Part shown: one piece after another, positions 46,195 to 55,196 of the stretch
Numbering within the stretch: the stretch's first letter is position 1
Layout of the letters: the number at the start of each line of letters is the position of its first letter
From: DASSUW01 sp963774155
GTDB taxonomy: Bacteria; Actinomycetota; Thermoleophilia; Solirubrobacterales; Solirubrobacteraceae
Length of the DNA stretch: 64,000 nucleotides
Direction of reading: 5' to 3'
Assembly: GCA_963774155.1 (NCBI GenBank)
Contig: CAVZDW010000008.1
Coordinates: 372,001 to 436,000 of the forward strand
Program-made: the position numbers and the translations under genes
Notes under the pieces: model-generated
The model's database searches: none
Seen by the model: only the letters and a program-made list of their open reading frames with translations
What the model was told of the DNA's origin: nothing

Positions 46195-47825
46195 GCGACG
46201 TCGACCCGCGTGCCGGCACGCTCCCGGAGGAGTCCGACCTCATCGACGTCGACCGGCTGCTCGCCGCGTACCACGACCGGCCGGATCCGGCGCACGGCGT
46301 GTCCTTCGGCACCTCCGGGCACCGGGGGAGCTCGCTGACCGGCACGTTCACGGAGTGGCACGTGGCGGCGATCAGCGAGGCCGTCTGCCGGTACCGGGAG
46401 GCGCAGGGGATCAGCGGGCCGCTCTTCCTCGGCCGGGACACGCACGCGCTGTCGACTCCCGCGGAGGAGACGATCGTGGAGGTGCTGACCGCCCACGGCG
46501 TCGACGTCTGCGTCGACGCCCACGGCGGCGCGACCCCGACGCCGGTGATCTCGCACGCGATCCTCGAGTACAACCGCGGCGGCGGTCCCGGCACCGCCGA
46601 CGGGATCGTCGTCACGCCGTCGCACAATCCGCCCGGCGACGGGGGCTTCAAGTACAACCCGCCGCACGGCGGGCCCGCCGACACCGACGTCACGGGCTGG
46701 ATCGAGCGCGAGGCCAACGAGCTCCTGCGGGCCGGTCTGGAGGGCGTCCTGCGCTCGCCGTACAGCCATGCGCGGCGCGCCGACACGTTCCACGAGCGCG
46801 ACTACGTGCACGGGTACGTGGCCGACCTGGCGAAGGTCATCGACCTCGACGCGATCCGCGAGTCGGGTCTCAAGCTCGGCGTCGACCCGCTGGGCGGTGC
46901 CAGCACGGCGTACTGGGAGGCGATCGCCGACGTCCACCGGCTCGACCTGGAGATCGTCAACACCGAGGTCGACCCGACCTTCCGCTTCGTGCCGCTCGAC
47001 TGGGACGGCAAGATCCGCATGGACTGCTCGTCGCCCTACGCGATGGCGCGGTTGACCGAGCTGCGCGACCGCTTCGACGTCGCCTTCGGCAACGACCCGG
47101 ACGCCGATCGCCACGGCATCGTCACCCCGTCGGCCGGCCTCCTCAATCCGAACCACCATCTCGCGGCCTGTATCGCGTACCTGTTCGGCGGCGGTCGCGA
47201 GTGGGGGCCGGAGGTGGGGATCGGCAAGACGCTCGTGAGCTCGAGCATCATCGACCGGGTGGCCGAGGACCTCGGCCGCCGGCTCGTCGAGGTCCCCGTC
47301 GGCTTCAAGTGGTTCGTCTCCGGCCTGCTCGACGGCACGCTCGGCTTCGGCGGCGAGGAGAGCGCCGGAGCGTCGTTCCTGCGCCGCGACGGCACGGCGT
47401 GGAGCACCGACAAGGACGGGCTGATCCCGTGCCTGCTGGCCGCCGAGATGAAGGCGCGCACCGGTCGCGACCCGGGGGAGACCTACGCCGGCCTGGCCGA
47501 GCGCTTCGGGAACGCGGCCTACACGCGGGTCGACGTCGCCGCCTCCGCACAGGACAAGGACCGGCTGAAGCAGCTCTCGCCCGAGCAGGTCACGAGCGAC
47601 GAGCTGGCGGGCGAGCCGATCATCGACAAGCTCACCGCGGCGCCGGGGAACGGTGCGGCGATCGGCGGCCTGAAGGTGGTGGCGGAGCACGGCTGGTTCG
47701 CCGCGCGCCCGTCCGGCACGGAGGACGTGTACAAGGTGTACGCGGAGAGCCTGGATGGGGAGGATCGCCTCGACCGGATCCTCGACGAGGCCAAGCAGAT
47801 CGTCGATCAAGCGCTGAGGAGCTAA
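46191..47825 (+). CDS. pgm: Alpha-D-glucose phosphate-specific phosphoglucomutase
   Basis: Interconverts glucose 1- and 6-phosphate, feeding or draining glycogen. 544 residues. GVSFGTSGHRGSSLTGTFTE (start of domain 1), the phospho-serine loop VTPSHNPPGDGGFKYNPPHG, the metal loop FGNDPDADRHGIV, the sugar loop LGFGGEESAGASFLRRDG and the phosphate-binding AARPSGTEDVYKVYAES. ATG 46191 has GGAG 6 nt before it; the frame is open 48 codons upstream without homology. First gene of the pgm-glgC-glgA operon. Confidence 0.95.
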   Translation: MSDVDPRAGTLPEESDLIDVDRLLAAYHDRPDPAHGVSFGTSGHRGSSLTGTFTEWHVAAISEAVCRYREAQGISGPLFLGRDTHALSTPAEETIVEVLTAHGVDVCVDAHGGATPTPVISHAILEYNRGGGPGTADGIVVTPSHNPPGDGGFKYNPPHGGPADTDVTGWIEREANELLRAGLEGVLRSPYSHARRADTFHERDYVHGYVADLAKVIDLDAIRESGLKLGVDPLGGASTAYWEAIADVHRLDLEIVNTEVDPTFRFVPLDWDGKIRMDCSSPYAMARLTELRDRFDVAFGNDPDADRHGIVTPSAGLLNPNHHLAACIAYLFGGGREWGPEVGIGKTLVSSSIIDRVAEDLGRRLVEVPVGFKWFVSGLLDGTLGFGGEESAGASFLRRDGTAWSTDKDGLIPCLLAAEMKARTGRDPGETYAGLAERFGNAAYTRVDVAASAQDKDRLKQLSPEQVTSDELAGEPIIDKLTAAPGNGAAIGGLKVVAEHGWFAARPSGTEDVYKVYAESLDGEDRLDRILDEAKQIVDQALRS

Positions 47826-47827
47826 CC

Positions 47828-49054
47828 GTGCGGCACGTCTTCGGCATCGTCCTGGCCGGCGGCGAGGGCAAGCGCCTCGCGCCGCTCACCCTCGACCGCG
47901 CAAAGCCCGCCGTGCCCTTCGGCGGCAACTACCGGCTGATCGACTTCGCGCTCTCCAATCTCGTCAACGCGGGGATGCGCCGGATCGTCGTGCTCACGCA
48001 GTACAAGAGCCACTCGCTCGACCGGCACATCGCGCAGACCTGGCACCTCTCGCCGCTGCTCGGCAACTTCGTGACGCCGGTGCCGGCGCAGATGCGGCGC
48101 GGGCCGCACTGGTTCTCCGGCTCGGCCGACGCGATCTACCAGAACCTCAACCTGCTCTACGACGAACAGCCGGAGTACGTCGCGGTCTTCGGCGCCGACC
48201 ACATCTACCGCATGGATCCGCGGCAGATGCTCGAGCAGCACATCGAGACCGGCGCGGCGGTCACCGTCGCCGCGCTGCGCGCGCCGCTCGAGCAGGCCGA
48301 CCAGTTCGGCGTGATCGAGGCCGGCGCCGACGGCCACACGATCACCGCGTTCCGCGAGAAGCCCAAGGACGCCGTCGGCCTCGCCGACGCGCCCGACCAG
48401 GTCTATGCCTCGATGGGCAACTACCTGTTCACCACGTCCGCGCTGATCGAGGCGGTCAGCGACGACGCCGGGGCCTCGTCCTCGAGCCACGACATGGGCG
48501 GCAACATCGTCCCGATGCTCGTCGAGAGCGGGGCCGCGCACGTCTACGACTTCTCCCAGAACTCCGTGCCGGGGGAGAGCGAGCGCGACAAGGGCTACTG
48601 GCGCGACGTGGGGACGCTCGACGCCTTCCACGAGGCGCACATGGACCTCATCTCGATCCACCCCGTGTTCAACCTCTACAACATGGAATGGCCGATCCTC
48701 ACCTGGCACGAGGCGCTGCCGCCGGCCAAGTTCGTGTTCGACGAGGACGGCCGCCGCGGCCAGGCGCTCGACTCGATGGTCTGCGCCGGGGTCGTCATCT
48801 CCGGTGCCACGGCCCGGCGCTCGGTGCTCTCCCCGGGAGTGCAGCTGCACTCGTACGCGGTGGTCGAGGACTCGGTGCTCATGCAGGGGGTGGACGTCGG
48901 CCGCGACGCGACGGTGCGCAACGCGATCCTCGACAAGAACGTGCGCGTGGCCCCGGGGGCGCAGATCGGCGTCGACCCCGAGGCCGACCGCGAGCGCTTC
49001 ACGGTGTCGGACGGCGGCGTGGTCGTGATCGGAAAGGGCCAGGTCGTCACGTGA
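47828..49054 (+). CDS. glgC: Glucose-1-phosphate adenylyltransferase
   Basis: Makes ADP-glucose, the committed step of glycogen synthesis. 408 residues: FGIVLAGGEGKRLAPLTLDR, AKPAVPFGGNYRLIDFALSN, the ATP/sugar motifs FSGSADAIYQN and FGADHIYRMDP, GVIEAG..FREKP, and GYWRDVGTLDAFHEAHMDL. The C-terminal left-handed beta-helix (VVISGATARRSVLSPGVQLH) holds the allosteric site. GTG start lies 2 nt after the pgm stop. Overlaps glgA by 4 nt. Confidence 0.95.
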   Translation: MRHVFGIVLAGGEGKRLAPLTLDRAKPAVPFGGNYRLIDFALSNLVNAGMRRIVVLTQYKSHSLDRHIAQTWHLSPLLGNFVTPVPAQMRRGPHWFSGSADAIYQNLNLLYDEQPEYVAVFGADHIYRMDPRQMLEQHIETGAAVTVAALRAPLEQADQFGVIEAGADGHTITAFREKPKDAVGLADAPDQVYASMGNYLFTTSALIEAVSDDAGASSSSHDMGGNIVPMLVESGAAHVYDFSQNSVPGESERDKGYWRDVGTLDAFHEAHMDLISIHPVFNLYNMEWPILTWHEALPPAKFVFDEDGRRGQALDSMVCAGVVISGATARRSVLSPGVQLHSYAVVEDSVLMQGVDVGRDATVRNAILDKNVRVAPGAQIGVDPEADRERFTVSDGGVVVIGKGQVVT

Positions 49055-50238
49055 AGGTCGCGCTCCTCACCCGCGAGTTCCCGCCCGACGTCTACGGCGG
49101 CGCGGGCGTGCACGTCGAGTACCTCGCGCGCGAGCTCTCGAAGCTCGTCGAGGTGGACGTGCACGCGTGGGGCCCCGACCGCGAGGGCGTCACGGGTCAT
49201 CAGGCGTGGGACGCGCTGGCCGGCGACGCGCCGCACCTCGCCGCGCTGCGCGCGATGTCGATCGATCTCTCCATGGCCGCCGCCGTCGAGGACGCGGACA
49301 TCGTCCACAGCCACACCTGGTACGCCCAGCTGGGCGGGCACCTGGCCAAGCTCACCTACGGCGTGCCGCACGTGGCCACGGTCCACTCGCTCGAGCCGCT
49401 GCGACCGTGGAAGGCCGAGCAGCTCGGCGGCGGCTACGCGCTGTCGAGCTGGTGCGAGAAGGTCGCCCTCGAAGCCGCCGACCAGGTGATCGCGGTCTCC
49501 GAGGGCTCCCGGCGCGACATCCTCGCGTGCTACCCCGCCATCGACCCCGACCGCGTGCCGGTCATCTACAACGGGATCGACGCCGAGGAGTACACGCCCG
49601 ACCGCGGCACCGAGGTGCTGGAGAAGTACGGCGTCGACCCGTCGCGGCCCTCCGTCGTCTTCGTCGGCCGCATCACGCGCCAGAAGGGCGTGCCGTACCT
49701 CGTCGACGCCGCCCTGCAGTTCGACGACGCCGCCCAGCTCGTGCTCTGCGCGGGCGCGCCCGACACGCCGGAGATCGCGGCCGAGGTCGAGGAGAAGGTC
49801 GAGATCCTGCGGCGCGAGCGCGGCAACGTGATCTGGCTCGACCAGATGCTCCCCAAGCGCGAGGTCATCCAGCTGCTCAGCCACGCCACCGTGTTCGCCT
49901 GCCCGTCGATCTACGAGCCGCTGGGCATCGTCAACCTCGAGGCCATGGCCTGCGAGGCGGCCGTCGTGGCCACCGCCACCGGCGGCATCGTCGAGGTCGT
50001 GGTCGACGGCGAGACCGGCCTGCTGGTGCCGTTCGAGCAGGCCGAGGGCGACATCGCGCCGCGCGACCCGGAGGCCTTCGTGGCCGGCATCGCCGAGCGC
50101 GTGAACGTCCTCGTGGCCGACCCGGACCGGGCGGCGGCGATGGGCCGCGCCGGCCGCGAGCGCGCCGTGAGCGCGTTCGACTGGGGTGCGATCGCGCGCC
50201 AGACGGCCGACGTCTACGCCGCCCTGGTCGCCGCCTAG
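49051..50238 (+). CDS. glgA: Glycogen/maltose-1-phosphate synthase, Corynebacterium type
   Basis: GT4-family transferase of 395 residues using ADP-glucose. VKVALLTREFPPDVYGGAGV opens it. GAGVHVEYLARELSK, VHSHTWYAQLGGHLAKL-type motif (IVHSHTWYAQ), VPVIYNGIDAEEYTPDRGTE, VGRITRQKGVPYLVDAALQF and PSIYEPLGIVNLEAMACEAA are diagnostic. In mycobacteria the orthologue (GlgM) makes maltose 1-phosphate for GlgE, so the product could be that instead of glycogen. GTG start overlaps glgC. Confidence 0.93.
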   Translation: MKVALLTREFPPDVYGGAGVHVEYLARELSKLVEVDVHAWGPDREGVTGHQAWDALAGDAPHLAALRAMSIDLSMAAAVEDADIVHSHTWYAQLGGHLAKLTYGVPHVATVHSLEPLRPWKAEQLGGGYALSSWCEKVALEAADQVIAVSEGSRRDILACYPAIDPDRVPVIYNGIDAEEYTPDRGTEVLEKYGVDPSRPSVVFVGRITRQKGVPYLVDAALQFDDAAQLVLCAGAPDTPEIAAEVEEKVEILRRERGNVIWLDQMLPKREVIQLLSHATVFACPSIYEPLGIVNLEAMACEAAVVATATGGIVEVVVDGETGLLVPFEQAEGDIAPRDPEAFVAGIAERVNVLVADPDRAAAMGRAGRERAVSAFDWGAIARQTADVYAALVAA

Positions 50239-50612
50239 ACCCAGCTGACCGCCGCTTCGCCGCCCGCGAAGGCCGCGAGCGCCGCGGCCTCCGTCTCGGC
50301 GGCCGCGCGCACGGCCTTCGTTGCGCGCCCGAACGGCTCGATCTCGACCGCGACGGTTTCGCCCCGGCGCTCGTGCGACCACACGCCGGCGATGACGCCG
50401 TCGACGAGCAGGACCGGCGACAGCCACCCCTGCGGCCGGTAGACGCGGGGGCGTTGCTCGGCGGCGATGACCCCGCCCTGGTCGCGCGGGGCGGCGGCGA
50501 CGTAGTGGTCGAAGGCCGGCAGGAGCCGGACCGCGCCGGTGGGCTCGGTCGTGGCGGCCTCGTCGACGTCGGCGGCCAGCATGACCCCCTCGGCGCCCTC
50601 GATTCTTCCACT
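50235..50612 (-). pseudogene. C-terminal remnant of a winged-helix (AlkZ/HTH_42) protein
   Basis: About 120 residues. After the CGNR stop the same frame reads GRIEGAEGVMLAADVDEA, then AVRLLPAFDHYVAAAPRDQG and VYRPQGWLSPVLLVDGVIAG. These are the C-terminal features of the winged-helix DNA-glycosylase-like family (normally about 350 residues). The N-terminal two thirds, including the helix-turn-helix repeats, are absent; the CGNR gene sits in their place. The first usable start is ATG 50582. Probably decayed, unless the short piece is still made by coupling. Confidence 0.6.
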
Positions 50613-51155
50613 TCACGGCTGGTGCCGGGACCGGTAGGCGCGGGAGCGCATCCGGTCGCCGCAGCGCGCGGTCGAGCACCAGCGCCGGCGGCCGGGCCGG
50701 GAGGCGTCGTAGAACATCCGCTCGCAGTCCGGGTTCTCGCAGCGGCGGAGCCTCGCGAGCTGCTTCGGGTCGCTCAGCAGCGTTATCGCGTCGCGGGCGA
50801 TGTCGGAGAACGCCTGGACGGCCGTGGGCTCCCGCCAGGTCCGGTCGAGCCCGTTCAGGGCGGGCACCAGCGGCGGCTCGCCGGCCATCCCGTTGATGAC
50901 GGCGAGATCGGCCGCCCGCGGGCCGCCGTGCTCCAGCGTCTCGTCGAAGGCGTCCCAGATCGCCTGCCGCAGCGCCTTCGCGATGGCGAGGTCGTCGTCG
51001 CTGACCTCCACGCCGTCGACGGCGAGCGGGCAGGCGGAGAGCCACCGCCGCAGGTCGATCGCCGTCTCCAGCGCGTCGAACTCCCACGTCTCGCCCTCCT
51101 CGCGGGTCGCGGCGAGATCGATCGAGAGCCGGCCGACGAAGGTGTACCGCCGCAC
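50613..51155 (-). CDS. CGNR zinc-finger/ABATE-domain regulator
   Basis: 180 residues from GTG 51155. The N-terminal ABATE-like domain reads FVGRLSIDLAATREEG, IDLRRWLSACPL and IAKALRQAIWDAFDETLEHG. The C-terminal zinc finger is RRCENPDCERMFYDASRPGR, RRWCSTARCGDRMRSRAYRS; the usual CGNR core is CGDR here. Family members are stress-linked DNA-binding proteins. TATAAC (51168-51163) is 7 nt before the GTG, inside a tandem palindromic repeat. An upstream ATG (51194) would read through the repeat. Confidence 0.87.
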   Translation of the reverse strand: MRRYTFVGRLSIDLAATREEGETWEFDALETAIDLRRWLSACPLAVDGVEVSDDDLAIAKALRQAIWDAFDETLEHGGPRAADLAVINGMAGEPPLVPALNGLDRTWREPTAVQAFSDIARDAITLLSDPKQLARLRRCENPDCERMFYDASRPGRRRWCSTARCGDRMRSRAYRSRHQP

Positions 51156-51226
51156 GTCACGCGTTATACCAGTGATGGGGTCTGACCCCGTCACGGGTTA
51201 TAGGCGTGATGGGGGTCTGACCCCCC
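51156..51226. repeat. Two tandem 34-37 bp palindromic units upstream of the CGNR gene
   Basis: Unit 1 (51156-51189) and unit 2 (51190-51226) each have GTCACG, GTTATA, GTGAT and a perfect palindrome GGGGTCTGACCCC. Both also hold TCACG/CGTGA arms around the TATAAC (minus) box. Either operator for the CGNR protein or a REP-like repeat. Confidence 0.7.
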
Positions 51227-51265
51227 GAATGTGGTAGGGAGAAGGTGCGGTTGTCCGTCCTTTGG

Positions 51266-51307
51266 TTGACATGGTGACCACCGTGTGGATTTGGGTACTG
51301 GTCACCA
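51266..51307 (+). promoter_or_regulatory. TTGACA with two TGGTNACCA palindromes
   Basis: TTGACA (51266-51271), then TGGTGACCA (51272-51280) and TGGTCACCA (51299-51307), centres 27 bp apart. A clear -10 is not evident, although 51291-51296 (TTGGGT) is possible. Confidence 0.5.
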
Positions 51308-51317
51308 GACTCTCCGT

Positions 51318-51674
51318 ATGGCTGCAACCGTCCTCATCGTCGACGACCACCCCGGGTTCCGGGCAGCGGCACGCCGCCTGCTCGAGCTCGAGGGCTACGT
51401 CGTCGTGGGCGAGGCGGCCGACGGGTACTCGGCGATCGACGCGGCCCGTGAGCTGCGTCCCGACTTCGTCCTCCTGGACGTCCAGCTGCCCGACATCGAC
51501 GGCTTCGAGGTCGCCGAACGGCTCTCCGACGAGGAGAACACGCCGGCGGTGGTGCTGACCTCGAGTCGCGAGGCGAGTGACTACGGTCCCTGCCTCGCCC
51601 GCACCCCCGCGTGCGGGTTCCTCCCCAAAGCCGAGCTCTCGGCCGCGGGGATCGCGGATATCCTGCCCGCGTGA
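51318..51674 (+). CDS. Stand-alone response-regulator receiver domain
   Basis: 118 residues, only a receiver. MAATVLIVDDHPGFRAAARR, the acceptor Asp in FVLLDVQLPDIDGFEVAERL, the Ser/Thr in VVLTSSREASDY, and the Lys in GFLPKAELSAAGI. No output domain. The GTG of the GH4 gene overlaps its stop, so it is cotranscribed with a sugar operon, an uncommon pairing. ATG 51318 fits the conserved start. Confidence 0.9.
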   Translation: MAATVLIVDDHPGFRAAARRLLELEGYVVVGEAADGYSAIDAARELRPDFVLLDVQLPDIDGFEVAERLSDEENTPAVVLTSSREASDYGPCLARTPACGFLPKAELSAAGIADILPA

Positions 51675-52984
51675 AGCTCGCGATCATCGGGGGTGGCGGC
51701 TTTCGGGTGCCGCTCATCTACGGCGCGCTGCTGGAAAAGCGGCCATTCGACGAGGTTGTGCTGCACGACGTCGACCCCGGCCGGCTCGCTCGCATCGCCC
51801 AGGTGCTCGACGGTCAGGCCGCCGAGCACGGCCACAAGCTCCCCTTCCGCACCACCACGGACCTCGACGACGCACTCGAAGGTGCGGGCTTCGTCTTCAC
51901 CGCGATCCGCGTCGGCGGCCTCGAGGGCCGCACGATCGACGAGGGGGTCCCGCTCGACCACGGCGTCCTCGGGCAGGAGACCACCGGGCCCGGCGGCATC
52001 TGCTTCGCGCTGCGGACGATCCCGACCATGCTCGATCTGGCCGAGCGGGTCACGCGCAGCGCGCCGGACGCCTGGCTGGTCAACTTCACGAACCCCGCGG
52101 GAATGGTCACCGAGGCCCTCCAGCAGGTGCTCGGGGACCGCGCCATCGGCATCTGCGACACACCGTCGGCGCTCTGCCGCCGCGTGGCCGCCGCGCTGAA
52201 CGAGCCCCCCGAGCGGCTCGACTTCGACTACTTCGGCCTCAACCACCTCGGCTGGCTCAAGGGCGTCCGCGACGCCAGCGGCGACCGCCTGCCCGAGCTG
52301 CTGGCCGGCGCGCCCGACTTCGAGGAGGCGCGGCTCTTCGGCACCGAATGGCTGCGCTCGCTCGGGATGGTCCCGAACGAGTACCTCTCCTACTTCTACT
52401 TCGCCGACCAGGCCGTCGCGAACCTGGGGGAGAAGCCCCGCGGCGCGTACCTGCTCGAGCAGCAGCACGGCTTCTACGCGGCGAGCGAGGAGACCCCGCA
52501 CGAGGCCGTCCAGCACTGGCGCGCCACCAAGGACGAGCGCGACCGCACGTACATGGCCGAGGCCCGCAACGGCCACGACGGCCACTCGCACGCCGACGAC
52601 GAGCCCGGCGGCTACGAGGCCGAGGCGCTCGCCGTCGTCGAGGCGATCACGCAGGACGCGGGCGCCGTGCGCATCCTCAACGTGGCCAACCGCTCGGCCC
52701 TGCCGTTCCTCGACGAGCACGCCGTGGTCGAGGTTCCCTGCGTCGTCGGCCGCGCGGGCCCGCGCCCGCTCGCCGTCGGCCCCGTCCCCGATCACGCCCG
52801 CGCGCTGATCGAGACGATCAAGGCGGTCGAACGCGCCACGATCGAGGCCGCGACCACCGGATCCACCGCTTTGGCGGTGAAAGCGCTCGCCCTTCATCCC
52901 CTGGTTCCGTCCGTAGAAGCTGCACGCGCGATCTTCGCCGGATACCGTGAGCGCCTCCCTGCTCTCGAGGAGCGGTTCGCTTGA
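51671..52984 (+). CDS. GH4-family 6-phospho-beta-glucosidase-like enzyme
   Basis: 437 residues. NAD-binding MKLAIIGGGGFRVPLIYGAL, VFTAIRVGGLEGRTIDE, LVNFTNPAGMVTEAL, the metal-binding cysteine in IGICDTPSALC and histidine in YFGLNHLGWLKG. GH4 enzymes use NAD+ and Mn2+ and a redox mechanism. No PTS gene is near, so the phosphorylated substrate would have to come from a kinase such as the PfkB next door (inference). TATCCT is 6 nt before the GTG in addition to the overlap with the receiver gene. Confidence 0.9.
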   Translation: MKLAIIGGGGFRVPLIYGALLEKRPFDEVVLHDVDPGRLARIAQVLDGQAAEHGHKLPFRTTTDLDDALEGAGFVFTAIRVGGLEGRTIDEGVPLDHGVLGQETTGPGGICFALRTIPTMLDLAERVTRSAPDAWLVNFTNPAGMVTEALQQVLGDRAIGICDTPSALCRRVAAALNEPPERLDFDYFGLNHLGWLKGVRDASGDRLPELLAGAPDFEEARLFGTEWLRSLGMVPNEYLSYFYFADQAVANLGEKPRGAYLLEQQHGFYAASEETPHEAVQHWRATKDERDRTYMAEARNGHDGHSHADDEPGGYEAEALAVVEAITQDAGAVRILNVANRSALPFLDEHAVVEVPCVVGRAGPRPLAVGPVPDHARALIETIKAVERATIEAATTGSTALAVKALALHPLVPSVEAARAIFAGYRERLPALEERFA

Positions 52985-53880
52985 ACGTCGACCTTGCGGT
53001 CCTGACCCCGGCCTATCTCGACTACACCTTCGTCGGACTCGAAGCCCTGCCCGGACCCGGGGAGGAGCGCTTCGCGGGCGACATGCTGCGCTCGCCGGGC
53101 GGCGGCGCCATCACCGCCGTCGGGGCGACGCGGCTGGGGCTGACGACCGCGCTCGTGGCGCCGCTGGGCGACGACCTGGCCGGCCGCTTCGTCCGGCGCG
53201 CGCTCGAGGAGGAGGGCGTGGCCTGCGGTGAGCCGCGCGGCACGCGCACGCCGACCACCGTGGTCATGCCGGTCGACGGCGAGCGCTCGATGGTCACCGT
53301 CGACCCGGGCGTCCGCGCCCGCGCGGGCGACCTCGAGCCGCTCTCGCCGCGCGCCGTCGCCCTCACGCTCGAGCAGATCGATGTCGTCCCCGAGGGCGGC
53401 ATCTGCGCGTTCGTGACGTGCGGCGACGACGACGCCCGCGCGTTCGCCGGCCGGCTCCCGCGGGTGGCCGAGGAGCGCCGCCCGCGCGGCCTCGTCGTCA
53501 ACCGGCGCGAGGCCGCGCTCCTGACCGGCGCCGACACGCCGGAGGCGGCCGCGGCGCAGCTCGCGTCCATGGCCCACATCGCCGCGGTCACGCTCGGGCC
53601 GGACGGGGTGATCGCCGTGGTCGACGGCCAGACGCTGCACATCGGCGGCACGAGCGGCACCGTGATCGACACCACCGGGGCCGGCGACCTCTTCAGCGCC
53701 GCGCTCTGCTGGGCCGACCTGCTCGGCGCCGAGCCGGACGTCGCGCTCGCCTGGGCGAACCTCTACGCCGGCCTGTCGGTCCGCGCCCACACGGGCACCG
53801 GCGGCGCCGTCACTCGGGCGAAGCTGCTCGAGGAAGGCGCGACCCGCGGCCTGCCGCCGCTGCCGGAGGCGACGGCGTGA
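52981..53880 (+). CDS. PfkB-family sugar kinase
   Basis: 299 residues, TTG start overlapping the GH4 stop (TTGA). MNVDLAVLTPAYLDYTFVGL, the GGGAITAVGATRLGLTTALV binding motif, GLVVNRREAALLTGADTPEA, VTLGPDGVIAVVDG and the catalytic VIDTTGAGDLFSAALCWADL. Sits between the glycosidase and the sugar ABC importer, so it should phosphorylate the imported sugar or the released aglycone-side sugar. Confidence 0.9.
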   Translation: MNVDLAVLTPAYLDYTFVGLEALPGPGEERFAGDMLRSPGGGAITAVGATRLGLTTALVAPLGDDLAGRFVRRALEEEGVACGEPRGTRTPTTVVMPVDGERSMVTVDPGVRARAGDLEPLSPRAVALTLEQIDVVPEGGICAFVTCGDDDARAFAGRLPRVAEERRPRGLVVNRREAALLTGADTPEAAAAQLASMAHIAAVTLGPDGVIAVVDGQTLHIGGTSGTVIDTTGAGDLFSAALCWADLLGAEPDVALAWANLYAGLSVRAHTGTGGAVTRAKLLEEGATRGLPPLPEATA

Positions 53881-55196
53881 ACGTGCGTCGCTGGCTCCCG
53901 CTGCTGCTGGCCGCTCTGGTGGCGGGCTGCGGGGCTCCGGGGGAGGAGGCCCCGGACCAGCCGGCGAATCGCGAAGCCGAGAAGGTCGACGTCGCCAAGG
54001 CCGGCGACGTGACGCTCACCGTCTGGGACCAGGAGGTCCGCGGCGGGCAGCGGCGCCAGATCGAGCAGCTCAACGAGGCGTTCCACGAGAAGTACCCGAA
54101 CGTGACGATCAAGCGGGTGGCGAAGTCGTTCACCGACCTCAACACCACGCTCAAGCTCGCCGTCTCCGGCGACAAGGCGCCCGACGTGGTCCAGGCCAAC
54201 CAGGGCCGCGGGGTCATGGGGACGCTGGTCAAGGGCGGCATGCTCCTGCCGCTCGACGACTACGCCGAGCAGTACGGCTGGGCCGACCGCTACGCGCCGG
54301 TCCTGCTCGACCTCAACCGCTTCTCCTCCGACGGCGCCGAGTTCGGCTCCGGCGACCTCTACGGGCTCTCGCAGATGGGCGAGATCGTGGGGATGTTCTA
54401 CAACCGCGACATGGTCCCCGAGCCGCCGCGCACGTTCGCCGAGCTGGAGGACCAGCTCGCGGCGGCCAAGCAGCAGGGCGACACCCCGATCTCGTTCGGC
54501 AACCTCGACAAGTGGCCCGGCATCCACGAGTTCCAGGCCGTCCAGAACGCCTACGCGCCCGCCGACCAGGTGCGCGACTTCGTCTTCGCCCGCGAGGGCG
54601 CGTCGTTCGCCACGCCGGAGAACGAGGAGGCCGCGACCAAGCTGCAGGAGTGGGCGGAGAAGGGCTACTTCACGAAGGACTTCAACGGCGTCGGCTACGA
54701 CCCGGCCTACCAGCAGTTCGCCGAGGGCGCCGGCCCGTTCCTGATCGCCGGCACGTGGCTCCTGCGCGACCTGACCGACGCGATGGGCGACAAGCTCGGC
54801 TTCATGCTCGTCCCCGGGCAGGAGGAGGGCTCCGTGCAGGCGCTCGGCGGCGAGAGCCTGCCGTTCGCGGTCACGGCGAAGTCCGAGAACCCCGACGTCG
54901 CGGCCGCCTACATCGACTTCCTCACCGACGCCAAGGCCGCCGACGTGCTGGTGGAGACCGGCAACCTGCCGGCCATGCCCGCCGAGGCGCAGCCGACCGG
55001 CGCGGCGGGAGAGGACGTCTTCGAGGCCTGGCGGACGCTCGCCGACGCCGACGGGATCGTGCCGTACATCGACTACGCGACGCCGACGTTCTACGACACG
55101 ATCACCGCCAACGTGCAGCGCCTGCTGGCCGGCCGCGAGTCGCCCGACGGCTTCACCGGGGCGCTCCAGGAGGACTTCGCGTCGTTCAGCGGATGA
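53877..55196 (+). CDS. Sugar ABC transporter substrate-binding lipoprotein
   Basis: 439 residues. Lipoprotein signal RRWLPLLLAALVAGCGAPGE with the lipobox LVAGC. Family-1 binding fold: DVTLTVWDQEVRGGQRRQIE, KAPDVVQANQGRGVMGTLVK, GLSQMGEIVGMFYNRDMVPE, QFAEGAGPFLIAGTWLLRDL and LGGESLPFAVTAKSENPDVA. Captures an oligosaccharide outside the membrane. GTG start overlaps the kinase stop; the permease start overlaps its stop. Confidence 0.92.
   Translation: MNVRRWLPLLLAALVAGCGAPGEEAPDQPANREAEKVDVAKAGDVTLTVWDQEVRGGQRRQIEQLNEAFHEKYPNVTIKRVAKSFTDLNTTLKLAVSGDKAPDVVQANQGRGVMGTLVKGGMLLPLDDYAEQYGWADRYAPVLLDLNRFSSDGAEFGSGDLYGLSQMGEIVGMFYNRDMVPEPPRTFAELEDQLAAAKQQGDTPISFGNLDKWPGIHEFQAVQNAYAPADQVRDFVFAREGASFATPENEEAATKLQEWAEKGYFTKDFNGVGYDPAYQQFAEGAGPFLIAGTWLLRDLTDAMGDKLGFMLVPGQEEGSVQALGGESLPFAVTAKSENPDVAAAYIDFLTDAKAADVLVETGNLPAMPAEAQPTGAAGEDVFEAWRTLADADGIVPYIDYATPTFYDTITANVQRLLAGRESPDGFTGALQEDFASFSG

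Noticed and set aside
50583..50612. A functional short winged-helix protein starting at ATG 50582
   Set aside because: It lacks the whole DNA-binding part of the family, so I list it as a remnant and not as an intact gene.
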